From Collybiopsis luxurians FD-317 M1 (taxonomy: Eukaryota; Basidiomycota; Agaricomycetes; Agaricales; Omphalotaceae): a stretch of DNA of 21,962 bases. The notes under the pieces were generated by a model. The model had not been told where the DNA came from. It did no database searches and saw only the letters and a list, made by a program, of their open reading frames with translations. How positions within the stretch are numbered: the first letter of the stretch is position 1; the number at the start of each line of letters is the position of its first letter. This document shows positions 9,623 through 17,686 of the stretch, piece by piece. The stretch lies in the NCBI GenBank assembly GCA_000827265.1, contig KN834761.1, positions 776,915-798,876 of the forward strand. The letters run 5' to 3'. A program made the translations under genes and the position numbers.

Positions 9623-10314
9623 CAATTCAAAGTGGATTTTCCAAAGGGACTGTAGAGGAGAATGCCTGCAATCTACAGTCTGGAAGTAGTATACCTAATG
9701 TCAGCTCTGGTAAGAAATCAGATAGAGTAGTACTGGAATCTTGTGTAAATAATATTGCTTGTAACAAGAAATTGTCTTTTAGACTTCCAGTAACACTTTG
9801 GGTATATGGTGCAAAAGTGCAGGCTGAAGCTCTTGTTGACTCTGGAGCCACAACAAATTTCATTGACTGAAGTTTTGTTGAAAGAAATCACCTGGTTACA
9901 GATAGATTTGCAGAACTGTACAAAGTTATAAATGCAGATGGAACACCTAATGTTGCAGGAGAAGTAAGAGAGTATGTCCATGCATACATTGAAGTTGGTT
10001 CACATAAAACCAGACAATATCTTTTTGTTACTCAATTAGGGGAAAAAGATATGATGCTCAGCTACTCCTACCTGTACAAGCACAATCCAGAGATAGATTG
10101 GCAATCAGGGGAATGGGTGTTCACCAGGTGTCCAGAGACATGTGCATCTAGAGCCTGTAAAATAAGAGTTGATGAAGCAGGTGCTGATGAGCTTCACCTC
10201 GAACTGGATTTACTGTGGGAATCCTTACTGGACAATTTAGGAGAAGAGGATATGGAACATCCTTATATTAATTGGATTGACATGCACAACACTTCAGGCA
10301 GCCACCCAAAGTGA
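9616..10314 (+). pseudogene. Retropepsin-like aspartic protease of the same retroelement, truncated pol
   Basis: The frame is open from 9616 in the -1 frame relative to Gag, as gag-pol junctions often are, and ends at TGA 10312-10314. The active-site motif is ALVDSGATTNFID, followed directly by TGA at 9868-9870. Downstream comes GEKDMMLSYSYLYKHNPEIDW, matching the family's D-M-x-L-G-x-x-W-L-x-x-H-N-P-x-I-D-W segment, although the Gly there reads Ser. The usual acidic linker follows. Reverse transcriptase, RNase H and integrase, which should come next, are absent: the frame ends and the palindrome array begins within about 100 bases. The element is therefore truncated as well as decayed. Confidence 0.8.
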
Positions 10315-10393
10315 CCTACTTAGGATAATATTTGCCTTACATGATATTGCCCTAAGAAGGTTCAAATTAGGGCATTCTGCCCAGCTTGCTTTT

Positions 10394-10724
10394 GGCAGCT
10401 GCCAGCTTCTTTCTAATAATTTCAATAATAATTCAATTATATATTTATGTATATTTAATGAACAAGTTACTGATGTAATGTATACCTCAATGTATAAGCA
10501 GCTGCCCCTCATATCATTGCTTACTGAGGCAGCTGCCTCATAAACCACTTACAAATTGGGCAGCTGCCCAGTTTTCCATTTTCAGATCAGGCAGCTGCCC
10601 AGCAAATCACTTCTAACTTTGGCAGCTGCCCAGCGCCTAATTTTCAGATTGGGCAGCTGCCCAGCAAATCATTTCCAACTTCGGCAGCTGCCCAGCAAAT
10701 CATTTCTAACTTCAGCAGCTGCCC
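10394..10724 (+). repeat. Left array of GGCAGCTGCC palindromes (nine sites)
   Basis: Sites lie at about 10394, 10497, 10526, 10557, 10590, 10621, 10651, 10683 and 10714. The last six are spaced 30-33 bp apart. The best copies are TGGGCAGCTGCCCA. Spacers alternate between AGCAAATCAYTTCYAACTT and CATTTTCAGATC or AATTTTCAGATT. The array begins close to the truncated retrotransposon and ends about 95 bases from the last codon of the KDZ transposase. It probably serves as subterminal protein-binding sites of a mobile element. Confidence 0.85.
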
Positions 10725-10817
10725 ATTTGCCCAAGAACATCACTTATCGCACACAAATGAGATATAACAAATCAACACCTAGAAATAAAATTTACATGAT
10801 GATACCAAATGCAATGG

Positions 10818-13800
10818 TTACAAAGAATCTTCACTCTGCATCTCTCGATAGTTCCGTGTAACTCGTAAACTATCCAAGTGTTCAGTAAGCAATCCATTGG
10901 CTTCAGCCTCAAATTTGACATCAAATCCTTCTTCATCCACTGCATCTATACCTCCACCAAGCACCAGCTCACCACGCGCCTGAAAAACCTCCTCCTCCAA
11001 TGGTCCCCATGTGGGTAGCTCATCACTGGCTGGAACACCCACAAATGCCCATTCCCAAGTTGCATACAATCGGCATAACCATCATTTTCATAATTTGAGC
11101 TGGTACTTGAGATTGGGATCTGGCAATTCAAAAAGCCTGTCATTAAATTCAAAAAGCCTCCAGGGACAAATCATACCTATGCTCCTCGTTCCTGCGTTAA
11201 CTACATGCCATTCTTCACTAAACCACTCCTGCATTGCATCTCTCTCCACCAGGAGGTATTGCCACTCTTCCGCGCACCAATCCCAGTCCAGTAACGCTCT
11301 AATACCGTTTTGTACTTGTTCGTTAGATAACCAAAATGGGGGAGCAGTATCTTCATCATAACCAAACCCTATGTCTAACCAAATATTGTCATCGACATCA
11401 AGATTGAAGAGGTTATTGAGGTCAATAGGTTTCGGTGCAATGGCCAATTGTGGAGCTTTACGCTGGTCAATAAGGCGCTTCAATTCCTCACAATAAGTGT
11501 TATACTTGCACGCCAGGACAGCGATGGCTGGCTCTCATTGCCTTACAGAGTCTTGTGTGTGCTCATTGATATGTTGTTCTGGTAAGATAAGATAAGACCA
11601 AAGCTAGGTTTATGTTCAAAGGGAGGCTCGCGAGAAGGACTTACCACTTCATTGCTTTCAGTATGATCATTCCAGTCAATCGAGCTTGAATTTTCTACCA
11701 CGTAGGCATTCCTGAATCTGCATCAGTAGGGCCAATGCATTCATGTGCTTGTTGAGATAGGTACTGTTCAGCAAGTGGCAAACGGCATCATTGCTGGATG
11801 CTCCCAAATCTCGCTCTTTCTTTGCTATGCGCACTTCCATTTTCATCAAATTCTCTTTTGCCGATCGCGGTTCAAGCTCATAAGTCACAACATCCCATGC
11901 AGGCGTGGAGGGGTTGATGATCAAGTCACGCAAGTAGAAGACTTTGTCACGAAGAGTGTCACAGCTCTTCCGTAGACGCAAAACTTCTTTGATGGCAATT
12001 TTGCCTTGATTCTTGCGTTGTCCTATTGAATAGACAGTTCAGTAGATTTACAAAGTGAGAGACAGAAACATACGTGGAAGTGGCTTTGTCTGCACCTGAA
12101 CTTGCTTCTCCCATTCGTTGTAGAGGACTTGCTCTTTGAATCTGCAGCTCGCAAGAACTTGCGTCGCTTCCATCCATTTAGCATTGCATGCAAACAGTTT
12201 GCGCCTCAGCCAGCCTCCCAGCTTGAACAGTCCCTCTTTGTTTGCAAACTTGAGCTGACTATCGAGATGGTACATACGGACATGAAACTAAAGAGAAATT
12301 AGCGATGAGCTCTAGACAATCATGGACGGGACCATTGTACCCCTGCTACTCGCCCATAGGTGATTAACCGACTGAGAGAATGCCAAAGTCTCTCAGCACC
12401 TTCACTGTCCGATAAACCATAACCTATAGTTTTGCACAGATGATAAATTATTTGGCAAGGCCATTGATGACCGAATGTGTGAAATATTGAGATTGAGAAA
12501 GTGGTGCGGGACATGTAAGGCTTAAGGAAGCCCCACTTGATACAACTCCAATGCAGCTGGCATGCAATATCATACAGAATTCGAACGATTACACTCAGTG
12601 GGAGGTGTTCGAATAGCTTCGCCAATAAAGCAAGGGTGTAATGCTGAGCTTCACCAGGGGTATTCATGTTCACAACCCAAAGTGGATGGTCGTGACAACA
12701 CAAAATGGCCATCTGGGCCATAACATTGAAAAACTGGGTACTTCCTTTCACTTGAGCCTCGTCTGCCGCTGTAAAGCTAGCCAAGCACCCGTCCAAGATG
12801 GATTTTGGTACTTGCATTCCATTTTCCAGATGGTCAACTTCATCGGAAGTGAATGAAGTTTTTGATGGCTTCTTTCACTTGGTGGGTCATGCAGACTCCT
12901 TACTGCTTTGAGTAGCATCGACGTGCATCTTCCAAGCCATGACTTCTGATTCAGGAATAAAAAATGACTGAGGATGGGTCTGGGGGGGATCGTGGCCAGA
13001 TTTTTGTGCATTGTGCTTCTGAGTAAAGCAGGCATTGAGACAGACGATGACACTCTTGCTAAATAGAGAATCAGCTAAGTCAGTAAACCAGTCCGGATCC
13101 ATAGGCATAATGCTCACATTTTGGATCCACCAAAACAAAGCAGACATCTCGAGCGCAGATATTTGCTCGGTCGGTGTAGTGGCATTGTTGACTCTGTTTC
13201 CCCAGAGCTGTCTGCCCCATCATCAGAAGACCACCCCCGCTTGCGTGAATGAGGAGCATCCTCGACTTCATCTACAAATTGAACACACTGAGTCAATCCT
13301 CCATTTTGACATTCACTAGATTCAGGCGGATCAGCAGCCACTTCTTCGTTCATGGGAATCGGCGATGGTATGCTTTCTTGGCAATGAGATACAGGTGTTC
13401 GCTGCATAGGTTGTCCGTGAGCTTCTGGAATAAGACCTATTCGAACATCATGTAAGAGGAGCCAAACCCTGGAGTTGGCAGCATCATGTAGTGCGATAAA
13501 CCATTGCAGTGCATTTGCAAATCTTCTTTGTAGGGGATTGTCGCTGGGAAGACGATAGCCTTGTGCACCCAAGAAGTTGATCACCGTGGCACACCAAGCA
13601 GTGTAGTTAGGTGCGATGCGAAGGAAGAGCCATTGAACAAAATCCAATACCCGTATATCCACAGCGAGTGATGGAAAAACTGGTGCGCAAGGAAAAAGCC
13701 CGCGCTGCACCAGTTGGACAGCAGCGGGAGCACAAGTTGATACTTTGAGCTCTATCTTCTCCAGTTCTACAACAGGGACTGCTTAGTGAGGAGAGGTAGA

Positions 13801-14332
13801 CTTATGAGCCTGTAGACATACCGTGAAATCGAACCACCCATACTGACAAGCTTCAAGTAGGACAGCAAGAACATATTTCAGCTTTGGCTGTCAGCCTACT
13901 CTCGCGTCGAAATGATTGGGTCCTTCTTTGAAGTTCAAGGTAGGGATCCAAAAGCGATGGTATAACATTGTCAATCCATCGTTGCGAAGTTTTCTGGCAT
14001 TTTGAACAATGTTTGCTGGGTGATACGACCTCCAGTGTAAAGACATAGCTCTCGCCATTGAGAGAAGCAGCGAGGGGCACACTGCCAGTGGTTCCAGCTC
14101 GAGCAATATCTTCCTCAGTAATAGGTCAATCGCCTCTAACTCCAACCTGTCCTGGAATTCTCAGAAGTCCAGGCTTTTGCATTAAGGTGACACCCATTGG
14201 GAGCAGAACCAATGGTTCATCGTGGAGTTTGCGTCGTCCTGAGCTTGATATTCATTTAAGCTCATAAGATGAGGCAGTCGGAGGCGCAGGGGTCGCGATT
14301 TTCTTTTTGCCAAGTTGAGGGCATACAGACAT
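10818..14332 (-). pseudogene. KDZ-family (CxC-type) DDE transposase, interrupted by TGA stops
   Basis: Exons in order: 14332 to about 13850 (RWIDNVIPSLLDPYLEL); about 13775-13118 (LVQRGLFPCAP, DFVQWLFLR, CLLCFGG); 13058-12904 (VIVCLNACFTQKH); 12837-12341 (SILDGC.ASFTAADE, LYDIACQLHWS, FGHQWPCQ, GYGLSDSEGAERLWHS); 12287-12074; 12022-11645; 11578-10818 (NLDVDDNIWLD, EWFSEEW). Introns 13117-13059, 12903-12838, 12340-12288, 12073-12023 and 11644-11579 are GT-AG, 51-66 nt, and keep frame; the first junction (about 13870-13770) is unresolved. The layout matches full-length KDZ transposases of about 1,000 residues, with DIACQ and SEGAERLWHS as conserved core motifs. In-frame TGA codons sit at 14252, 14126, 11676, 11667, 11658, 11649, 11535, 11088 and 11082, so the copy is inactive as it stands. 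The family usually has Asp where ACFTQKH is preceded by Asn. Confidence 0.88.
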
Positions 14333-14706
14333 GAGGCTAGGCCGGAAAAATGCTGGTATGGGGTATCCGGAGAAGAGGAATGGGATATTATGGAGGAACA
14401 AAGGAAAGGTGCACGAGTCTCAATGGTGCTAGTTTAAGGTCATTTCGGACCACGAACCACATATATGACAATTGGCTAGCTTACAGTGCGTAACAAAAAT
14501 GGCTCAGCATCGTATACTTGGATGAAAAGGGGCAATTGTTTCAGTACCAAAACAGATCATGTATATTATTATTATTGGGTTCCTGCCTAAATTGGGAAAG
14601 CCAAAGCATGGTATAGCAAAGTTTTTCTATTGAACATTCTAATAGTATGCCTAGCGTAGTCTTATTTAATGGAATAAACTTCAAACTGATTTGGTACAGT
14701 AAAATG
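14333..14706. other. Intergenic region upstream of the KDZ transposase
   Basis: This 374-base gap separates the stop of the upstream minus-strand gene (14707) from the transposase ATG (14332). It contains the shared 23-bp motif at 14431-14453 and an ATATAT patch at 14461. The rest is AT-rich and shows no gene. It should hold the transposase promoter and the 3' end of its neighbour. Confidence 0.5.
14431..14453 (-). promoter_or_regulatory. Shared 23-bp upstream motif, copy 1 (KDZ transposase)
   Basis: The plus strand reads AGTTTAAGGTCATT, three bases, then GACCAC. It lies 99 bp upstream of the transposase ATG. A copy with 21 of 23 identical bases lies at 15551-15573, in the same orientation, 113 bp upstream of the next minus-strand gene. 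Looser similarity continues past the motif (ATATGACAATTGG versus TATTGACAACCGCATTTGG). It could be a common promoter element or a short dispersed repeat. Confidence 0.5.
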
Positions 14707-15438
14707 CTAGACTATATCCTTTAAAAATTTACCAGAATTGACGAAGAACCAATCACCCCTTTTCTCGTCATAATCCAAATGCCTTTTGTCAATGGCTTTG
14801 ATCTCACTATCATGCACCTCCTGCTCAATGATACTGAGCTTCCACCAATACATAGGGAAGCGAGCCTTGTATGCTTGCTGTAAAGGAGCCCATTCAAAGT
14901 CTCCGACGGTTATGGACTCAAATAATTCATGGAGGACACCAAGGAGGTGCTGAACCATAAGATTACAGCCTTCAGGGTCATATACCTGAAGCCATCAGGT
15001 GCAGGTTGTCAGAGGCAATGGAATATTCAGAACACCATTGAAAGTGTGAGTGAAACGTTCGAGATTTGCAGCCCAGCGTTCGAAGCACGCTCAGGCGACT
15101 CAACCATCATGTAAACGTGCTAGTGGGATGACTCGACGAGCATAGGACAGTAACTGCGCGTGATCGCGACCATCCCATTCGAAAACGACCTGGTGCTCAG
15201 GGAGCTCGTATAGAGAGCAGAGGGGGCAGATGCGCGATTTATCAGTGTTTTTGAATGCGAACTTGATGTATTCAACTACCGCATGACATCACTATTGATA
15301 TAGGTTAGCAAAACTACAACTAGATGAGAGAACCGGGCGACATATGAATTTTGTTTGAATGTTCAGAATGCGCACCGCGCAAGACTCGGCCAAGTACGGT
15401 GCTGAGTTTGATTTGAGCATCTTGGGAGCAGAAGGCAT
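14707..15438 (-). pseudogene. Unrecognised cargo gene B, interrupted by TGA stops
   Basis: One minus-strand frame runs from ATG 15438 to the stop at 14707-14709 and is broken at TAG/TGA 15289-15294 and at TGA 15100, 15091 and 14995. The first pair may instead lie inside a short intron (CTAAC branch-like word, AATAG acceptor). Readable parts are MPSAPKMLKSNSAPYLAESC, then EYIKFAFKNTDKSRICPLC with SLYELPEHQVV, LLSYARRVIPLARLHDG, ACFERWAANLERFTHTFNG, VYDPEGCNLMVQHLLGVLHE and RFPMYWWKLSIIEQEVHDSE. The CPLC pair hints at a metal site, but no family is recognised. It sits head-to-tail upstream of the transposase and shares an upstream motif with it. An alternative start (15528) exists but would include the TATA-like site. 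Confidence 0.5.
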
Positions 15439-15496
15439 AGCGTTGGGAAGTGCTTTGGGTAGTGAAAGAATGGAATCCAGGTACTTTTGAAAGGAG

Positions 15497-15505
15497 TTTA
15501 TATAC
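15497..15505 (-). promoter_or_regulatory. TATA-like site of gene B
   Basis: On the minus strand this reads GTATATAAA, about 60 bases upstream of ATG 15438 and about 50 bases downstream of the shared 23-bp motif. The spacing suits a TATA box with a short leader. It is assigned from position only. Confidence 0.4.
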
Positions 15506-15550
15506 GGTGAAAAACAATGTGAAATCAATTCTCGATCAAGCCACCATTAT

Positions 15551-15573
15551 AGTTTAAGGTCATTGCAGACCAC
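15551..15573 (-). promoter_or_regulatory. Shared 23-bp upstream motif, copy 2 (gene B)
   Basis: This is the partner of the copy at 14431-14453, differing at two positions, and lies 113 bp upstream of ATG 15438. It sits inside the 385-base gap between genes B and C, which otherwise shows no coding signal. Confidence 0.5.
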
Positions 15574-15823
15574 TAGTACTTATTGACAACCGCATTTGGC
15601 CATGGAAATTTTGTATCTGAAGGGAGTTTCCATTCAAATTAATTAAACGCAATGACATTGTGAGTTACCACGAGATCAAATTTAAGATACCAGTACTATG
15701 ATAACCAGTAGGTTAAGATACAGTATGCAGATATGACAATAGACTAATCCGTCACTCGAAAATGAGACAGAACTGTACACAAAAAAACTAATAGGCGAAA
15801 CATCCTTCAGCTACACTCCAAAT

Positions 15824-17542
15824 TCAACCATCGGGTTTGGTAATTAGAAGCTCTAGGGTGAAAGCCCGAGCATCTACGGCTGCTTGGCGATCGTACACAT
15901 CCTGTAATGTCCAAGCCTTCTTTCCAAATCTCTCCCTGTACCTGAACACCGGGTGGTTGCATTCAAACTCGTCGTCGTCATCCCACATCACTCACAACAT
16001 AGATATGAAGTGGAGAAGAATGAGATGGATGCCCTCTAAATTCATTTGCCAAAGGAATTTGGCGATGATTTCAGGGGATAGAAAGTAACAAGGAGCATCA
16101 GGGAATGACAAGACGAACCCAGTTAGCTCCTCAAAAAGCATGTCCGTCATTGTTTGAGTGACCCTTGGGTTCCGGTATGCTGCTTCTTGCCTAACCTGGT
16201 CAGCATAAGTCCAAATGTCTTTGGCGTATGACTCTTGGAAAGAGGGCCAGTAATTGATGAGGCTGTGATCATGATCCAAGACCCACAGCCACTCGATAAC
16301 AGCAGGACATGTGTTGAGCATCCATTGCTGGAATGGATTGAGTATGAGCTGCACGGCTCTGATGAGTAAAGGATAGGGCGGAGAAGCAGCCACAACCTAC
16401 TCACCTTCATAAGATTCTTGAGTTGGGCGGAAGACATGAATGATAGCGAGGAATAAGAGACGAGCTGCAGGACCTTCAGTATATTGCAAAATTGGCATTG
16501 TTCTGCTTTGTAGCAGCACGGCCAATGCAAAGGGTGACCCCGATGGCAAAAAAACAAGGAACAATAGGCATAATGTCCAAGATTCGTATATCGGAGCACA
16601 ATAAACAGGTGGAAGTATTCGATTCGGGCTGCCTGAATGAAGAATAGGTACATGGAGGGATCATGGCAGTTCTGGTGACCAGGGGAGGGGTTAAGGGGAG
16701 GGGTTACTTCAATTTCCAGTTCTATGCCAGGCCCGCGCTATGACAATGTGGAGAGAGAGGGTCCCCTCTGTCACTGGAAATGACGGCGAGAGCAACAGTG
16801 ACAGTGAGCAGTTCTGGTGACCAGGGGAGGGGTTAAGGGGAGGGGTTACTTCAATTTCCGGTTCGATGCCAGGCCCTGCGCTGCGATGATGTGGAGAGAG
16901 AGGGTCCCCTCCGTCACTGGAAATGACAGCAAGAGCAACAGCGATGGTGAGGAGCGGTGTCGCCGCCGTCAACGGCGATGACAGCGACAGCAGCAGGTAC
17001 AGCGTTGATGGTCTTGCGAGAGTGAAGGAAGGAGCTTTTCCCATGGGGGACCAGCCTTCCTGTATGGCGTCTGTCTTTGCATGATCTGGAATTTAACATT
17101 ATAATTCACCATGGCCCACACGCTAGCCCACGGGATCAGCTTGTCTATCTCATCCTATCTGATGGTAGACTTCAAGTTCACATGTCACTGAAAGGACAAG
17201 AGAAGAAGCAGATACGTTGAAATCTGTGTGGAAGACATTTGCAATATTCCTCCAGGTGGGATGCATACCAATGCGGCCAGCCAGAATGCCTACGATGCGA
17301 GGGGCCTCTATCTTGTTGCTGATGCTGACAAGGTCAGTCTGCACCGTCATGTTGGCAGGCTTGTACATAGAGTCAGTGATGTAGCCCGCGACGATGCTGG
17401 AAATTTGATCGCTGGCGACGGCATGTATCTTGTTCAGAGAGTCAACCTTTGCCCAATACTGGGACAAATAGGCTACAATGAGGAAGTAATGGTTGAGGAG
17501 GAGCCGTTTGCAATTCACTACTCGTTCCTCCTGCTTGTTCAT
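15824..17542 (-). pseudogene. Unrecognised cargo gene C (multi-exon, provisional model)
   Basis: The best-supported part is an exon at about 16640-16405 (RILPPVYCAPIYESWTLC, RTMPILQYTEGPAARLLFLA, HVFRPTQESYE). It is spliced over a 48-nt intron (16404-16357) to an exon at 16356-15824 (QLILNPFQQWML, AVIEWLWVLDHDHSLINYW, MLFEELTGFVLSFPDAP, WDDDDEFECNHPVFRYRERF, stop 15824-15826). TGA 15992 interrupts this last exon. Upstream, ATG 17542 opens EERVVNCKRLLLNHYFLIVA...GILAGRIGMHPTWRNIANVF, and a further coherent stretch (IDKLIPWASVWAMVNYNV, YRKAGPPWEKLL) follows after a pyrimidine-rich acceptor near 17190. Whether all parts form one gene is inferred; a GC-rich tandem repeat lies between them, probably in an intron. 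No family is recognised. Confidence 0.45.
16667..16950. repeat. Two-copy 142-bp tandem repeat with G-run motif
   Basis: Unit 1 (16667-16808) and unit 2 (16809-16950) share CTGGTGACCAGGGGAGGGG, GGTTACTTCAATTTCC, GATGCCAGGCCC-like and GTGGAGAGAGAGGGTCCCCT words, with about 15 differences. Each unit contains four runs of four G within 22 bases (16682-16703 and 16824-16845). This is a strong G-quadruplex pattern on the plus strand, and C-rich on the coding strand of gene C. It probably lies in an intron of gene C or between its parts. Confidence 0.8.
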
Positions 17543-17686
17543 CTTTCCGCAACTTTAAATGCTGCCGGTAACAAGAAAATGTATGAGATCAGGATGAAGC
17601 ACGGTGGCTGGACATTAGCGCACACTTAATAAAGTTCTCTTCTTTTCAGTTAATATCATTCACTTTGCATCTGAATCCAATTCACA
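17543..17686. promoter_or_regulatory. Divergent promoter region between genes C and D
   Basis: The 144 bases lie between the minus-strand ATG at 17542 and the plus-strand ATG at 17687. They contain AATAAAGTTCTCTTCTTTTC pyrimidine-rich sequence near 17628-17650 and CAATTCACAATG directly at the plus start. A gap this small implies a shared bidirectional promoter if the gene C start is right. Confidence 0.4.

Noticed and set aside
7366..10314. Complete LTR retrotransposon with paired LTRs
   Set aside because: No direct repeat of the promoter region is found downstream, and reverse transcriptase and integrase are missing, so only leader, gag and protease are annotated.
10394..10724. CRISPR-like array
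   Set aside because: The repeat is a short 10-14-base palindrome, the spacers are related to each other rather than unique, and the genome is eukaryotic.
13035..13455. Plus-strand frames within the transposase region
   Set aside because: They overlap minus-strand exons with clear KDZ motifs and frame-keeping introns.
16682..16703. Telomere-like repeat (GGGGTTAAGGGG)
   Set aside because: Only two copies in a 142-bp tandem unit, with no array of TTAGGG-type units.
17228..17629. Plus-strand 133-residue open frame
   Set aside because: The opposite strand reads as a more natural protein with splice-like signals; the plus frame shows no motif and overlaps it.
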